A stretch of 64,000 bases of DNA, taken from Zanthoxylum bungeanum. Its lineage: Eukaryota; Streptophyta; Magnoliopsida; Sapindales; Rutaceae. This document shows, piece by piece, positions 1-11,391 of the stretch (its first letter is position 1; each line of letters opens with the position of its first letter). The notes beneath the pieces are model-generated. The model did no database searches, was not told where the DNA came from, and worked only from the letters and a program-made list of their open reading frames with translations. Position numbers and translations under genes: made by a program. The stretch spans positions 1-64,000 of the forward strand of contig SKCR01025359.1 in the NCBI GenBank assembly GCA_019454045.1, read 5' to 3'.

Positions 1-1039
1 AAAAAATATTTAATTACCAACCGACCAATCTGGCGGCATCCTTGCTTAGTCGGGTTTAAACAATTTTAAAATGAATTACCAACCGACCAATATAGCGGTA
101 TCCTCATTAAATCAAATTTTAAATAGTGAATATATTATATTTAAGGGATATTAATCTAAATAGCAGTAATAAAAGTTTTACCTTTCACCTTAGCAGGGGG
201 AAGTTACCTCCTCATTTTGAATAGTGAAAACTGAAAAAGTAAAGAAAGTAAATTAGTATTATTACAGAACGTAATTAAAATTAAATACAAAACTGAAATT
301 AAAATAAACTAGATATAAAACTCCCTATTTACATCAGAGAATTCAGAGAGGAAAGTACATCTAAAACTGAAACCTCGAACTGAATTTATAGGCCTAGGTA
401 GGCTTCACACGTCGCGACGCGACACATGTCAACTTCTGGTTGGTCCACCGAGAGTCTTATCCAATGATGTGGTGATGTGGATGATTAACTCAATAATTGA
501 GCTGACGTGGCAGTGACATGGCGATGATGTGGCAACATTGATTATCGGCACCGTAGGATTGCGACACGTGGCGCATTGTGATTAGCTGATGATGACGTGG
601 CAGTGATGTGGCACGTTGACTCGGTCAACTGGTGATGTGGATGATGATGTGGAGTGACACATGGTGACACTTGGCGATGGCGATTGTCGGCACCGTATGA
701 TGATGACATGTGGCACGGCGTACATTAGCAGACCGGCTGTGATGGTGACACGTGGCACGACGCACGTTAGCAAAGTCAAACTTCTCAAATTCTGACATGT
801 GGACCCGGTGCACGTTAGCATGGATCGAGGCACGTTAGGCGTCGCGATGCGCAAAATTATGAAAATGGCCTTTTGTCCGTTTTTCACTATTTTTGCCCCA
901 AATCACCTCCAGAGGGTCCAGAAACTTTATTTATCTACAAAATAAAACAAAACACATCAAAATATTCACAAAACTCAAGAAACTATACAAAATATTAGGT
1001 CAAATGAGTGGGAAATAATGATATATTTACCACTCATCA
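1..1039 (-). mobile_element. Athila-like LTR, partial, minus orientation
   Basis: Read on the minus strand, the segment starts at 1039 with TGATGAGTGGTAAATATATC, matching the start of the LTRs at 28395 and 34736. The following stretch (GTTTTGATGTG-like and TTTATTTTG-AGATAAA-like words) also matches. Positions 1-396 match the LTR part at about 63415-63830, including repeated ccgaccaat-tggcgg blocks. A minus-strand TATA-like word lies at about 388-394. The left end runs off the window. The U3 part (about 397-960) is rich in repeated gatgtgg and gacacgtgg words and differs from the other copies, so this is a diverged subfamily. Whether it is a solo LTR or part of a full element cannot be seen. 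Confidence 0.7.
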
Positions 1040-1514
1040 CAGCTCCCATAGCTGCTCCCTCCTCCAAGAATTTTTCCTCCAACCTTTTCCACTCATCTCC
1101 AACATTCGCTTGCATTTTCTGCTCCTCATGCCCTTCTGTACCATCTTTACTTTCCTCCATTTTTCTTTGATGATCTTCCTCATGTCCTTTTCTTTCTTCT
1201 GCCCGTACTAAATCAACCTTTAATTTATCCACAAGATATTCCCAATCAGATTTCTTTTTCCTTAACCTGATCTGTTCTACCCCTAGTGCCAGATCCATCA
1301 CGTCCTCTAAATAATTCACAATTTCCAAGTCGATCCCCATTACTATCTCCAGTTGAAGACCATTCAAAAAATAATTAATGTAGAAATCTTCAGTCGCGAG
1401 TGGTGTCTCCCTTAAACAACGTTCAAAATCAGCTATGTATTCATGGACCGATCCTTTATGTTTCAGAGATAAAAGTGTTGAGTAATCTTCCCAATACATT
1501 TTTCCCAAGCTCAT
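1040..1514 (-). pseudogene. Ty3/gypsy gag fragment interrupted by an LTR
   Basis: The minus-strand frame begins MSLGKMYWEDYSTLLSLKHK and continues with GSVHEYIADFERCL and YFLNGLQLEIVMGI. This is the usual run of a retrotransposon capsid domain, followed by a charged Lys/Glu-rich, probably coiled-coil tail. The frame reads on into the LTR (975-1039), so the natural C-terminus is lost at the junction. No zinc knuckle or pol follows. The sequence differs from both the Tat-like and Athila-like gags elsewhere in the window and may come from a third gypsy lineage, possibly a chromovirus. It is a relic and not a host gene. Confidence 0.55.
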
Positions 1515-1793
1515 AATATCTTTTGGATACTCATTTTTTTGGGCTTGATGATTACTACACTCTCAGTAAATGAATAAAAGATTTGAATTAGTTTTAAGCT
1601 ATTACATTAAGGTATTCTTCCACTCCCTTAGTCCAATTAGCAAAATGGATAGAAATTACAGGAACGGTACTGTAAATAAGAAAGAACAAACAAGCAAGGC
1701 TGCAAAGACCTCATCCTTTACAAATAAGAAAACAAAACGATTCTGATATTTCTTTCCTCATTTTCTACTCTTGTCTCCATTCTGGTGGATGTC
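1515..1793. other. Unassigned flank left of the big Tat-like element
   Basis: No convincing coding frame or repeat family is recognised. Its last five bases (ATGTC, 1789-1793) are the left target duplication of the element that starts at 1794. The segment is probably the 5' continuation of the gag relic or older intergenic DNA. Confidence 0.4.
1789..1793. repeat. Target site duplication ATGTC (left)
   Basis: ATGTC directly precedes the LTR terminus TGTAGG at 1794. It is identical to 43203-43207, which directly follows the LTR terminus CCTACA at 43202. Five base pairs is the usual gypsy duplication size. Confidence 0.85.
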
Positions 1794-4197
1794 TGTAGGC
1801 ACAACACAGAGATGCAGCGACGCTGTCCAGGCCTGTGGCCTATTGGGAGTATGGAGTAGCTCGCGGGGGACTAAACCGGAGAATAAAGGAGTCTCCACCC
1901 AGTGTGAATTGGGAAATGATTTAAGGCCGCACTTACCCCTCGCAAGGGAAGACCTTAAACCGTTGGGTTCAGAATGGTTCCTTACTTATGCCAGTTGTAA
2001 TGAACGGGTTTACACAATGATATAACCAAGTTTTATGCAGTACATGCAAGATAATTCAAATAAACACACGAATTGGCATACCATAAAAATGTATAGAATA
2101 ATGGAAGCATATTACATTAAAGAGCACAAGATGCAGAAATGAAAATAATAAATAATAAAAGGCGGAAAAGCATCAATGATTAAATAGCAAATAAAAGGAG
2201 GTTAATCAGGCTTATGTGAGTATTTCCCGAGTGGTACGTGGAGTTGTATCCCATGTACAAACCGCACTACCGTCCATTCTGATTCGGCTAAAAAATTTAC
2301 GTCTGTGTTTCCATCCGATATACCGCAAGGGATAACATATACAATCGTTAACATAATGTAAACGGACAGGAAAGTAAACAAAACATAAACAAAAATAAAG
2401 GCAGAACATTAAAATGGCAATAAAAGCGAATAAATAAATAAATAAAAAGATAAATAACGCTGAATATAAATGCGAAATAAAATAAAGATGGAATAAAAAT
2501 AAATAACACTGAATATAAATGTGAAATAAAATAACGATGAAATAAATAATGACATGAAATGTAAATATAAAATAACGATGAATTAAAAAGGATAAGCAAC
2601 GAAATAAATACGAAAAAAAAAAAAGTGTGACCAAAGAATTTGGTCGTTTTTAATGTAGGACTTCGCATACCCGGTTGGACGTATTTCACGTCCAACCAAT
2701 CATGCCGCGTCCAGAACGAAAAAATAAAATATAGTAAAGGGTGCCCTCAGGTCTTACCTTTCAAGTCGCTTCTCGGGAGTGCGTTGGGACGTCACCGGAA
2801 GGGTTAATGCTTCACTATTTTTTCTGGTTTGCTGATTCACCGTTTCTGCTGTTTTCTTAACTATTTTAGACTGTTTTTGGACTGCTATTTTTAGAGTTAT
2901 TTCGGGACTATTTTAGGAGTTTCAGGCTACTGTTTTTTGTGGTTCAAGGGCTGATTTTGTGTCGGTTTGAGTGTCCATTTTCTTCTCGGTAATGAGGTTG
3001 GTTGGCTCGTGTTTGCTTCTGGATTTTTTGTATCTTCGGACTATTTTCTGGACTCGGTTTAGGGCTATTTTTGTTACTAGTTTTGGCGTTGGTTGAAAGG
3101 TTCACGGCTTAGGGGTTGTTGCTGTGTCGGTTATTATTTTGGCTGGTTTCATGTTGATGTCGTGTGTCTATTTATGGGGTTATGTTGTGGCTTTGTTGCT
3201 TGTGTTGTGTCGGCAATGTGTGTGTTACTGTGTGTGTGTGTCTTAGTGGCGTGAGAAGCGAAAGATAATGGTTTGTTGTCAGTTTGGTGACTTAGTTCAT
3301 GTCCAGGTGGCTGCTTTGTTGTTGTTGAAGGGTCGATGAGGGTTGCTTGCTTTGGTCGGTTTGTGTGTGACTTTTGTTGGCTGTGTCGGCGAGTGAAGAG
3401 TTTATTGTTGTTTGCCGTGAGTGAAAGGTTGTTGGCTTGTTTTTGTCTTCGTTTAAGGGGGCTTTGATTTGTTGCTTTTGTTTAATCGGTGGGGGCTTTG
3501 TTTGCTGTTGTTTATTAGGTTATTAGGTGGCTGTCGGTTATGATTGTTTCACGGCAGGTGAGAAGAAGAAGAACGAGAGGAGAGTCAGAGAGGAGAGAGG
3601 TCGTGAGTCTATGGTTTATTTTCTTTTATGTTTGCTGCTGCCGCCGATTGTATGCCGATTGAGTGGTGAGAGAAAGGGATGACGAGAGAAGCCGTGAAGG
3701 TTCAGTTTGTTGTTTTGAGTGTATGGAGAGTGAGAGGCCGATAGTTCATAGGTTTTTTGTTATTTAGTTTTGAGGCCGAGTGTGGAGAGAAGATGAGAGA
3801 GGAGAGAAGATGAGGGAAGAGAGAGACAAGAGGCTAGTGTTTTGTTTCTGGTTGTTGCTGCCGTGTCTTCAAGGAAAAATGGAGAGATAGGGCATGAAGA
3901 TAGAAGATAGGGTTTGGTTTTGTGTTCTTTTTATAGTTGCAAGCTAGGGTTTTGGTTTGTTGTATTTTGCCAGGGTTTCTTTGGATGGGTTGTGAGGGTT
4001 TTGGGCCGAGGAAAATATTTAAAACAAAAATCCACTAAGCGAAACCGAGGCTAAACTAGTGACTTTAAATCCAACGAGGTATTAATTTTTAGAGTTTTCC
4101 CTTCCGACATTCATTTCCCGCGACTTCCGCGACTTATTTGGTAGTGCCTCCATATGAGGCTCATCTTCGGGGTTTATGTAAAAATACAATGCCTACA
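1794..4197 (-). mobile_element. LTR A (3' LTR of the outer Tat-like element)
   Basis: This 2.4-kb LTR is in minus orientation. Its rightmost end reads on the minus strand TGTAGGCATTGTATTTTTAC and its leftmost end gives CCTACA. Shared landmarks are the ggccgcac-tacccctcgcaaggg block (about 1930), the ccgtccattctgattcggc block (about 2270), a G/T-rich middle, and a minus-strand TATAAAAA at 3928-3935. Short frames inside it are not genes. Confidence 0.8.
3928..3935 (-). promoter_or_regulatory. TATA box of Tat-like LTR A
   Basis: TATAAAAA on the minus strand. The word recurs at the same relative place in the other Tat-like LTRs, for example near 14309, 39354 and 42951. It is the likely core promoter of the LTR. 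Confidence 0.5.
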
Positions 4198-4367
4198 TTC
4201 GTCCCCACTTTGCTGGGACTTGTGCAGTGTGCGACAGTGACAATCCTATCAAAGTCATGCATGCATTTTTACTTACTTGGTTCGCCAGCTGTCGCCGAAC
4301 TTACCTATTGTTTTGCGAGATGCTTCGAACTGATTTGATTTCGTGAGGAGGTTCTTTGACCCCTGGT
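4198..4367 (-). other. 3' internal end of the outer Tat-like element
   Basis: This is non-coding sequence just inside the 3' LTR. The same words (gtc-ccactttg-tgggact-gtgcagtgtg, then atgcatttttacttac) recur at 14802-14930 beside LTR C, which marks them as the conserved end of the internal region. On the minus strand the last bases before the LTR are purine-rich, as expected for a polypurine tract. Confidence 0.6.
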
Positions 4368-4790
4368 TCATTCCCGAACCGTTACTGATGAGAGATGATG
4401 GCGAGGTGCTTTGACCCATGGGTCTTGTTCTTGAACCACCGAGTGGGTTTTATTCCAGAATTGAGTTGAGTTGATGGCGAGGCGCTTTGTCCCCTGTGCC
4501 TTATTCCCGAACCACCGGGTTGAGGTATTGTTCCCGAATTGAGTTGAGGGTTTTGTTCTCAAATTGAGTTGAGTTGAGGGTCTTGTTCCCGAATTGAGTT
4601 GAGTGTCTTGTTCCTAAATTAAGTTGAGGGTTTTATTCCCGAATTGAGATGAGATGAGGGTTTTGTTCTCCAATTGAGATGAGTTAAAGGTTTTTTTCCC
4701 GGATTGAGTTGAGGGTATTGTTCCCGAATTGAGTTGAGGGTCTTGTTCCCGAATTGAGTTGAGGGTCTTGTTCCCGATTTGAGTTACTCA
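4368..4790. repeat. Minisatellite, about 25-35 bp unit
   Basis: Degenerate tandem copies of ttgagttgagggtcttgttcccgaa, about ten of them between roughly 4505 and 4785. The left units (4368-4505) are longer and contain gaggcgctttg-cccctg. The array lies in the 3' non-coding tail of the outer Tat-like element. Frames reading through it are artefacts. Confidence 0.75.
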
Positions 4791-4863
4791 TCTTTGCCGC
4801 TTTTTTTTTTCTTCAAAAACCTGCGAACACAAAACAAAAATTACGTGTATGTGACGTGTATAC
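4791..4863 (-). other. Tat-like 3' spacer remnant
   Basis: Matches 8770-8880 (ctttgccgctttttttt, gaacacaaaacaaaa, acgtgtatgcatg). It then switches abruptly to the body of LTR B, which lacks its own 3' end. Confidence 0.55.
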
Positions 4864-6721
4864 ATGTATGCATGTATAGATGTCCCTCAAGTGGTACTTG
4901 GAGTTGTTTCCCAAGTAAAAACCGCATTACCGTCCATTCGGATTCGGCTACGGAATTTATGTCTGGGTTTCCATCCGATATACCACAAGAGAGAACACAT
5001 ATTCCATTCATCCCAAAGTCATATCACATACCAATCCACAATACTCATGCGAAATAAAGTAAAAAATAAATAAAAATAAATGAGGATAAGTAAGAGGGGT
5101 GCCCTCAGGTCTAACCTCTTAAGTCATCTCTCGGAAGTGCATTACACGGCCGTCGAAAGAGTTGATGCTCCGCAACTCCTCCGGTTCACTGATTCAACAT
5201 TTTCCTTCACTGTTTCGCAGTTTGAGCTACTGTTTTTCTGTTGTTTTTTTGTCACTATTTTCACTGTGTTAAGGGACTTTTTTGGTGGTCAGGGGCTGTC
5301 TCAGGGGCTATTTCATGGATTGTTTCAGGGGCAATTTTAGGGGTATTTTCGGTGGTTACAGGGGCTGTCTCAGGAGCTGTTGGGAGTGTTCTGGGGTTGT
5401 GTTTCAGGCAGTGTTTCAGGCGTGTTCAGGGGCTGACTTCAGGGGCTGTTGGGCGTATTCAGGAGCTGACTTTAGGGACTATCTGGGCGTGTTCAGGGGC
5501 TGACTTCAGGGGCTGTTGGGCGTGTTCAGTGGCTGACTTCGGTGGTCAAGGGCTGTTTTTCAGGGGATGTGTTCGATGGTCAGAGGCTGTGTTTCAGGGG
5601 GTGTTTTTAGTGGTCAGAGGCTTTGTATTAGGGGTTAGTTTCGGTGGTCAGGGGCTGTGTTTCAGGGCCATTTTTTGGTGGTCAGGGGCTGAGTGGGGCG
5701 TATGCTACTTCGGACGTTATTTGTGAGGCCTTAAGTGGTTTTCTTTGTTTGTAAATGGCGTGATGAGAGAGTGGCGTGAGTGAAGGGCTGGCCTTCCTTA
5801 GCGATGTGGGATGTAGGTCTGGCTTATTAGTGTGTTTTTGTTGGCTGATGGGATGTGCAAGGTGTCTTTGTTTAGTGGGTTGTGTATTTTTGTTTGGGCT
5901 GACTCGTTGCGTGTTCGATGAGGTGAGGGCTGGTCGATGTGGGAGCCTGGCCTCATGTGGTTATTATTTCACGTGTGCATGGTTGAAGCATCCTATGGAA
6001 GCACACCATATTCACAATCGATGTGGGATCCTTCAAAGGCTGCTTGGTTGATTTTGTGCGATGAATATGGTGTGAATGGAGGCTATTTCGTACAGATTAG
6101 GGATGTGAATGAGGGCTGTCTCTGGGCAGTGTTTTGGGCGTGAATGAAGGCTCTCTCTGGGCACTGTTTTGGGTGTGAATGAGGGCAGTTCACTGATGCG
6201 TGAAGATGGAGTGAGCTTTTGACATATAGGTAATGTGCTGAGGGGAATGATGGTTGGATTTTTGGGTATTTTTATAGGAAATATTGGTGCATTTATGGGG
6301 TGGGCTATTTTTGGTGGAGGCTATTAATTGGGAGGCCATTTAATGGCTTAATTTCTTTGTAGTTTGGTGAAGGATTAATGTTGAAAGTGAGATGTGAGAT
6401 GGTTTGTCAATGGGCGTGGGGTTGGTTTGGTGGAGGATGGATGTGTTGTGTTTGACTTGGAGGGAGGAGGCTATTTATTGAGAGGCTTTTGGTGGAGGCT
6501 ATTAAATGGGCATGGGGTAGGTCTCTTTAGTGGGCTTGGTGTGTGATTTGGTTGGGTTTTGTGGCCTTATGGGCGTTTTGGGCCAAGGAAGATTTTGAAA
6601 CAGAAGTCCAACGAGCAAACCCAAAGCTAAGAAAACGAATTAAATCCAACAAGGTATCAATTTCTGACTCTTTCCTTCCGACGTCCGTTTCTCGCGACTT
6701 AAAAGGTAGTGCCTCCGCACG
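4864..6721 (-). mobile_element. LTR B, truncated Tat-like LTR
   Basis: Minus orientation. It matches LTR D from the tgtccctcaagtggtacttgg block (4879) through the ggtcaggggctg-rich middle, then the ggttggatttttgggtatttttatagg block and gactctttccttccgacgtc. About 500 bp of the LTR 3' end and about 50 bp of its 5' end are missing, and the right edge passes straight into the 91-bp array. It serves as the 3' LTR of the internal region 6722-12348. The 161-residue Gly/Val-rich frame at 5241-5726 is a product of the GGGGCTG repeats. Confidence 0.75.
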
Positions 6722-7652
6722 AGGTCTCCATAACCAGAGTGTCGCAGTAGTGTCTCCATACCCGGAGTGCCATACCCGAGGCGTCGCGGTTGCGTCTCCA
6801 TACCCAGAGTGTCGCAGTAGTGTCTCCATACCCGGAGTGCCATACCCGGCATTCTAAACCCCATACCCGAGGCGTTGTGGTTGCGTTTCCATAACGAGAG
6901 TGTCGCTGTAGTGTCTCCATACCCGGTGTGCCATACCCGGCATGCTAAACCCCATACCCAAGGGGTCGCGGTTGCGTTTCCATACTTAGAGTGTCGCAGT
7001 AGTGTCTACATACTCGGAGTGCCATACTCGGCATGCTAAAACCCATACTCAAGGTGTCGCAGTTGCATCTCCATACCTAGAGTATCGCAGTAGTGTCTCC
7101 ATACCAGAAGTGCCATACCCGGCATGCTAAACCCCATACCCGAGGCGTCGTGGTTGCATCTCCATACCCAGAGTGTCGCAGTAGTGTCTCCATACCCGGC
7201 ATGCTAAACCCCGTACCCAAGGTTTCGCGGTTGCGTCTCCATACCCAGAGTGTCGCATTAGTGTCTCCATACCTGGTGTGCCATACCCGGCATGCTAAAC
7301 CCCATACCCAAGGTGTCGCAGTTGCATCTCCATACCCAGAGTGTTGCAGTAGTGTCTCCATACCCGGAGTGTCATACCGGGCATGCTAAACCCCATACCT
7401 GAGCGTCGCGGTTGCGTCTCTATAACCAGAGTGTCACAGTAGTGTCTTCATACCCGGAGTGCCATATCCGGCATGCTAAACCCCATTTCCAAGTTGTCAC
7501 GGTTGCGTCTCAATACCCAGAGTGTCGCATTAGTGTCTCCATACCCGGAGTGTCATACCCAGCATGCTAAACCCCATACCCGAGGTGTCGCGGTTGCGTC
7601 TTCATACCTAGAGTGTCGCAGTAGTGTCTTCATACCCGGAGTGCCATACCCA
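6722..7652. repeat. 91-bp minisatellite array 1
   Basis: About ten units with catgctaaacccc landmarks at roughly 6850, 6939, 7030, 7122, 7200, 7290, 7381, 7472 and 7563. The step is 90-92 bp apart from one shortened unit. Each unit holds four ccataccc words, so it is itself built from shorter repeats. The array belongs to the 3' region of the Tat-like element between LTRs B and C and matches the array at 14941-15885. Confidence 0.9.
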
Positions 7653-8947
7653 GTAAAATTGATACTGATGTTGATGTGGGCCTCGCCTCCGGACTTATCC
7701 CCAAAACTGATATTGTTGTTGATGTGGACCTCGCCCCCGGGACTCATCCCCAAAACTGATAATGTGATGGTTCATTTCAACATATTATACTGCCTCTCAC
7801 GAGATAATCCTGATAGTTAAACCTATTTTCGTCCTTAACGGATGCTTCGTGTCAAAACCAGAGAACCTTCAAAGTACTCAATACACTCAAATCTGATTGT
7901 CTGAATCAGTGATCTGAACTAGACTCCTAGTGTGTGTGAGCCAAGGCTCTTTCACATCTTAATCCTTAAGTAAGCCAACTTGATGATTTTGTCTCGGAGA
8001 ATCGGATCAGTGGGTTTAACCAATCTAGATGTCTTGATCATACTCTATGATTACTTCCTCGTAATCAACATGATATGGTTTTCTTTTCTTTTTCTATTGT
8101 TTCTTTCTTTTTAAACTTTTTTTTCTTTTTCTCTTTCATTCTTTTTCTTTCTTTTATTTCTTTTTTTTTTCGACACACCTACCCTTTAAGGTAGCATTTC
8201 TCCTCCTGCTGGTCCTAATACTCGCCCATGGGTAGCTTTACGCTTATCGATTATAGGTGGTCTATTTTTTCCTTTTCTTTTCAGAGACTTCTTCTTTGTT
8301 TCCAATCATGTAGCATAAGTAAACCAGGATGGACATCTAGGCAAACGGTCATTCATTGATCTGTCATCTCTTCAACTAGTCATCTCGCCGACCACTCAGG
8401 CTTCTACTGCTAAGCTTCCGTAATCAAGTGCTCGCGAGTCTAGCCGAGATCAATCACTCAGAATACCGGATGAGAGCACATCTCGCACTTATCGTTTCTA
8501 AGGTTTCCCCTTACAGCAAACATGTCATCACCGGACATATGCCTAACCATCAAAGACTTCTCTCTCTCTACTTTTTTTTTCACTCACTCCATGGAATTCT
8601 TCCTTTCAATCCGCTGATAATATTGGCTTCGCCCCCTGTGATCCATTCCCGAAACTCATGCTGATATGGGCCTCAACCCTAGGATTCATTTCCGAAACTA
8701 ACACCGATATGGGCCTCAACCCTGGGATTCCTACCCAAAATTGATACTGTATTGTTACTGCTTCTGATTGGCTTGCCTTTGCCGCTTTCTTTTTTTCGTC
8801 TTTGAAACCGGTGAATACAAAACAAAACAAACAGAAAAAGAATGCAAAATACATTACGTGTATGCATGCATGCATGAATGAGTTTCCTATCCCGTTGGGT
8901 TAGGTCTTCCGCCAATTCCCTTGGTGACTGCTCGGTCTTCTCTTCCT
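7653..8947 (-). other. Tat-like 3' non-coding region with a third repeat type
   Basis: Two blocks of ccccaaaactgatattg-gatgtgggcctc repeats occur at 7655-7770 and 8625-8760. Between them lie a pyrimidine-rich stretch (8090-8180) and a segment (8200-8610) whose reverse complement appears at 48740-49030 after the gag of another copy. No protein is supported; frames here are short and unconserved. Confidence 0.6.
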
Positions 8948-9957
8948 TAGGCAAAGTATTACTTCAATCTTCTGGTATATCTGCATGTGATGTAATACTT
9001 CATTCTCTTCTCATCGAGCAATGCCAACTATTCGAATCTCTGTGAGGCCCATTCTTGTTCAGGTAACTCCGTTTCTGCTAATACCCGCATGGACTGTATC
9101 TCAACTTCCACTGGCAGTACTGCTTCCATTCTATAGACCAAAGAGTAAGGCATGGCTACCGTTGTTGTTCTCACCAAAGTCATGTAGCCCCACAGGGCAT
9201 ACGGTAGCTTATCGGCCCAATCTCTGTAATTCTCCGTCATTTTGGCTAACATCTTCTTTATTGTCTTATTGGCTGCCTCGACAGCCCCATTTGCCTGCGG
9301 TCTGTAAGGTGATGACTTGTGATGCCCTATCCCATAATTCTGTAGCATTGCATTTGTTTCTCCTTGAAACTGAATTCTGTTGTCTGTTTCTACATGATGC
9401 GGCATTCCATATCGGCATATGAGATTCTGAGCTATGAACTTCGCCATCTGCTTTGCTGTAACATTTCGAAATGACTCGGCTTCCACCCATTTTGAAAAGT
9501 AGTCCACTGCCACTACTATGAAATGATGTCCATTCGATGCGTGCGGTCGAATCTCTCCGATCATATCAATTCCCCATGCTGAGAAAGGCCATAGCTCTGA
9601 TAGCCCGTGTAACTCTGTGTGAGGCACATGGTTCAAATTACCGTGTGCTTGATAATCATGACAATGTTTTACCAGCTTTACACAGTCTATCTCCATGGTC
9701 AACCAATAGAATCATTGTCTTACAATCTTGCGAGACAAATTCAACCCATACATGTGCGGTCCACATACTCCGGCATGTACTTCTTCCATTACTTTCTGAG
9801 CCTCTTCTTTTCTTAAACATTTCAGCTGAATGCCATTTGCTTGCCTCTTGTAGAGTTCTCCTTTCAAAATCACATACTGAGAAGCCAACTTCTGAATGGG
9901 TATCCATCTTTTCTGCTTGCTTCTTCTGGGAGTTCTTTGTGTTCTAGGTATCCGCAT
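8948..9957 (-). pseudogene. Tat-like integrase (RH-INT linker plus INT)
   Basis: The minus strand reads from the linker (NTKNSQ/ASQYVILKGELYK) into integrase. Visible words are KHCHDYQAHGNLNH (part of the zinc-binding region), WGIDMIGEIRPHASNGHHF (first Asp), METDN-like VETDNRIQF (second Asp), PYRPQANGAVEAANKTIKKM (Glu) and VLPVEVEIQSMRVLAE. The three catalytic acids are therefore present. The frame shifts around 9700-9715 and stops at 9028, while homology continues to about 8960. The family's role is to insert retroelement cDNA in the nucleus. At 9957 the sequence jumps directly to the start of pol, so protease, RT and RNase H are gone. Confidence 0.85.
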
Positions 9958-11391
9958 TTTCTGTAACTAATCTTCCTTCTGTCAACACTAATTTACCCTT
10001 CTCAGCCATGTCACTTTAGAAACGCCCGCTGCGTGTCATTCCTCTCACCTCTTCTTTATCACTACTGGAGAAGTCCTCCTAGAAATTATTTCCCTTCTCT
10101 GTTTCATCCTCACTGTTGCTATCCCAAATCCCCAGGCAAAAGGCTTGGTGGTCAAAGGACTTGAGGACAAGGCTATTGGGTAGGCCAGAGTTGATCATAT
10201 AGGTGGGTGGTGGAACAGAGTGGTAATTTGGTAGGGGGTTTTTGTGTGTGTTGGGCAGTTCTTTTTCAGGGTCGGGTATTTTGTGGGAGTCTATGAGGTC
10301 CTGGATTTCATGCCGGAGGTGGGCACAACTGTCAGTGTCTTGGCCATTTTGCTGGTGAAAGTGACAATAACGGTTTAATATTAAGGTGTGGTTGGGGAGG
10401 ATTTGGGAGTGGTTTAGCCTCTAAGGGTTTTAGGAGTCCTTGCCTTGCCAACTTCTCAAGTACTTTGGACAGAGGTCTACCCAGGTTAGAGAAACGCCGG
10501 TTCTTGATAGCAACAACCTCAGTATAAATAGACTTGGCACCTGATGGTCCCCCGATAGTCATCTTGTTCAGGCTATAGAACTTTCTATTCTCAGCATCTT
10601 CTTCCCCAATATCCATGACAGTTTCCCTCAACTGTCGAAAATCAGTAATCATGGAGGTCATTCTCCTCATCTTACCATAAATGGAGGGCTTGGTGCCCTT
10701 GATGATCATCTTGATTTGATCCTTCCAGCGGTCTACATACTATTTGAAGCTCTCTTTCGGCTTCTGCTTGGTATTTTCCAAGTCGCGGAGCGACAAGTCG
10801 ATCTCCAAATCTGTGACATATTGACTCAGAAAAGCCTCTGCCAATGCTCTCCAATCATCCTTGACTTTCCTCTCAAGGCCATGATACCATACCATGAGTG
10901 CCCCCTCAAGCGACATCCTGAACATTTTCTGAACCTGACGCTTTGATAGACCCCCTGAACTCATAACTGAAACATATTGTCGAAGATGGACCCTCGGATC
11001 CCCATTCCCGTTGAACTTGGCTATGTCGGGCATCGTAAACTGAGCTGGTAGCTGCTCCTCAAAGTTCATCACCTCATAGTCCAATAAGTCCTCATGCTTA
11101 CCGTTTAGTTTATGGGTAACTCACTCTACTTGATCACGAAGTTCTGTATCTCAGCCTGAGATCCGGCTATCTTCCCAACGGCATACTCTGCCATATCATC
11201 ATCAAAGATAGAGATATCATCATCACCCTGTTCGGAGGCTCCTCATGCCTCTCACTCTGAGAGCTTCCCCCAGCATGGGGCACAACCATATTAGACACAG
11301 CGGCGGTCAAAGCTTGCAGTTGCTCAGTAACCTTGGTGAGATTGGCTTCAAGCTGATCCATACGAGACCCCTCGTTAACTGATTGACTCAT
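9958..11391 (-). pseudogene. Tat-like gag (copy C)
   Basis: The start MSQSVNEGSRMDQLEANLTK at 11391 is shared with copies D and E. The capsid part reads FEEQLPAQFTMPDIAKFNGN, VHLRQYVSVMSSGG and DWRALAEAFLSQYVTDLEID. A zinc-knuckle-like HCHFHQQNGQDTDSC motif follows near 10330. At least three frame breaks (near 11190, 10735 and 10380) separate the pieces, and about 40 bp seen in copy D near 17720 is missing. Gag would form the virus-like particle. The left end (9958-10090) is the start of pol, cut off by the deletion at 9957. Non-functional as it stands. Confidence 0.85.

Noticed and set aside
5241..5726. 161-residue open frame rich in Gly, Val and Phe
   Set aside because: It reads through GGTGGTCAGGGGCTG repeats inside a Tat-like LTR; related LTRs break the frame at once.
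8100..8180. T-rich run as a transcription terminator or poly(A) tail of a LINE
   Set aside because: It lies inside the Tat-like 3' non-coding region, and no LINE coding sequence or duplication flanks it.
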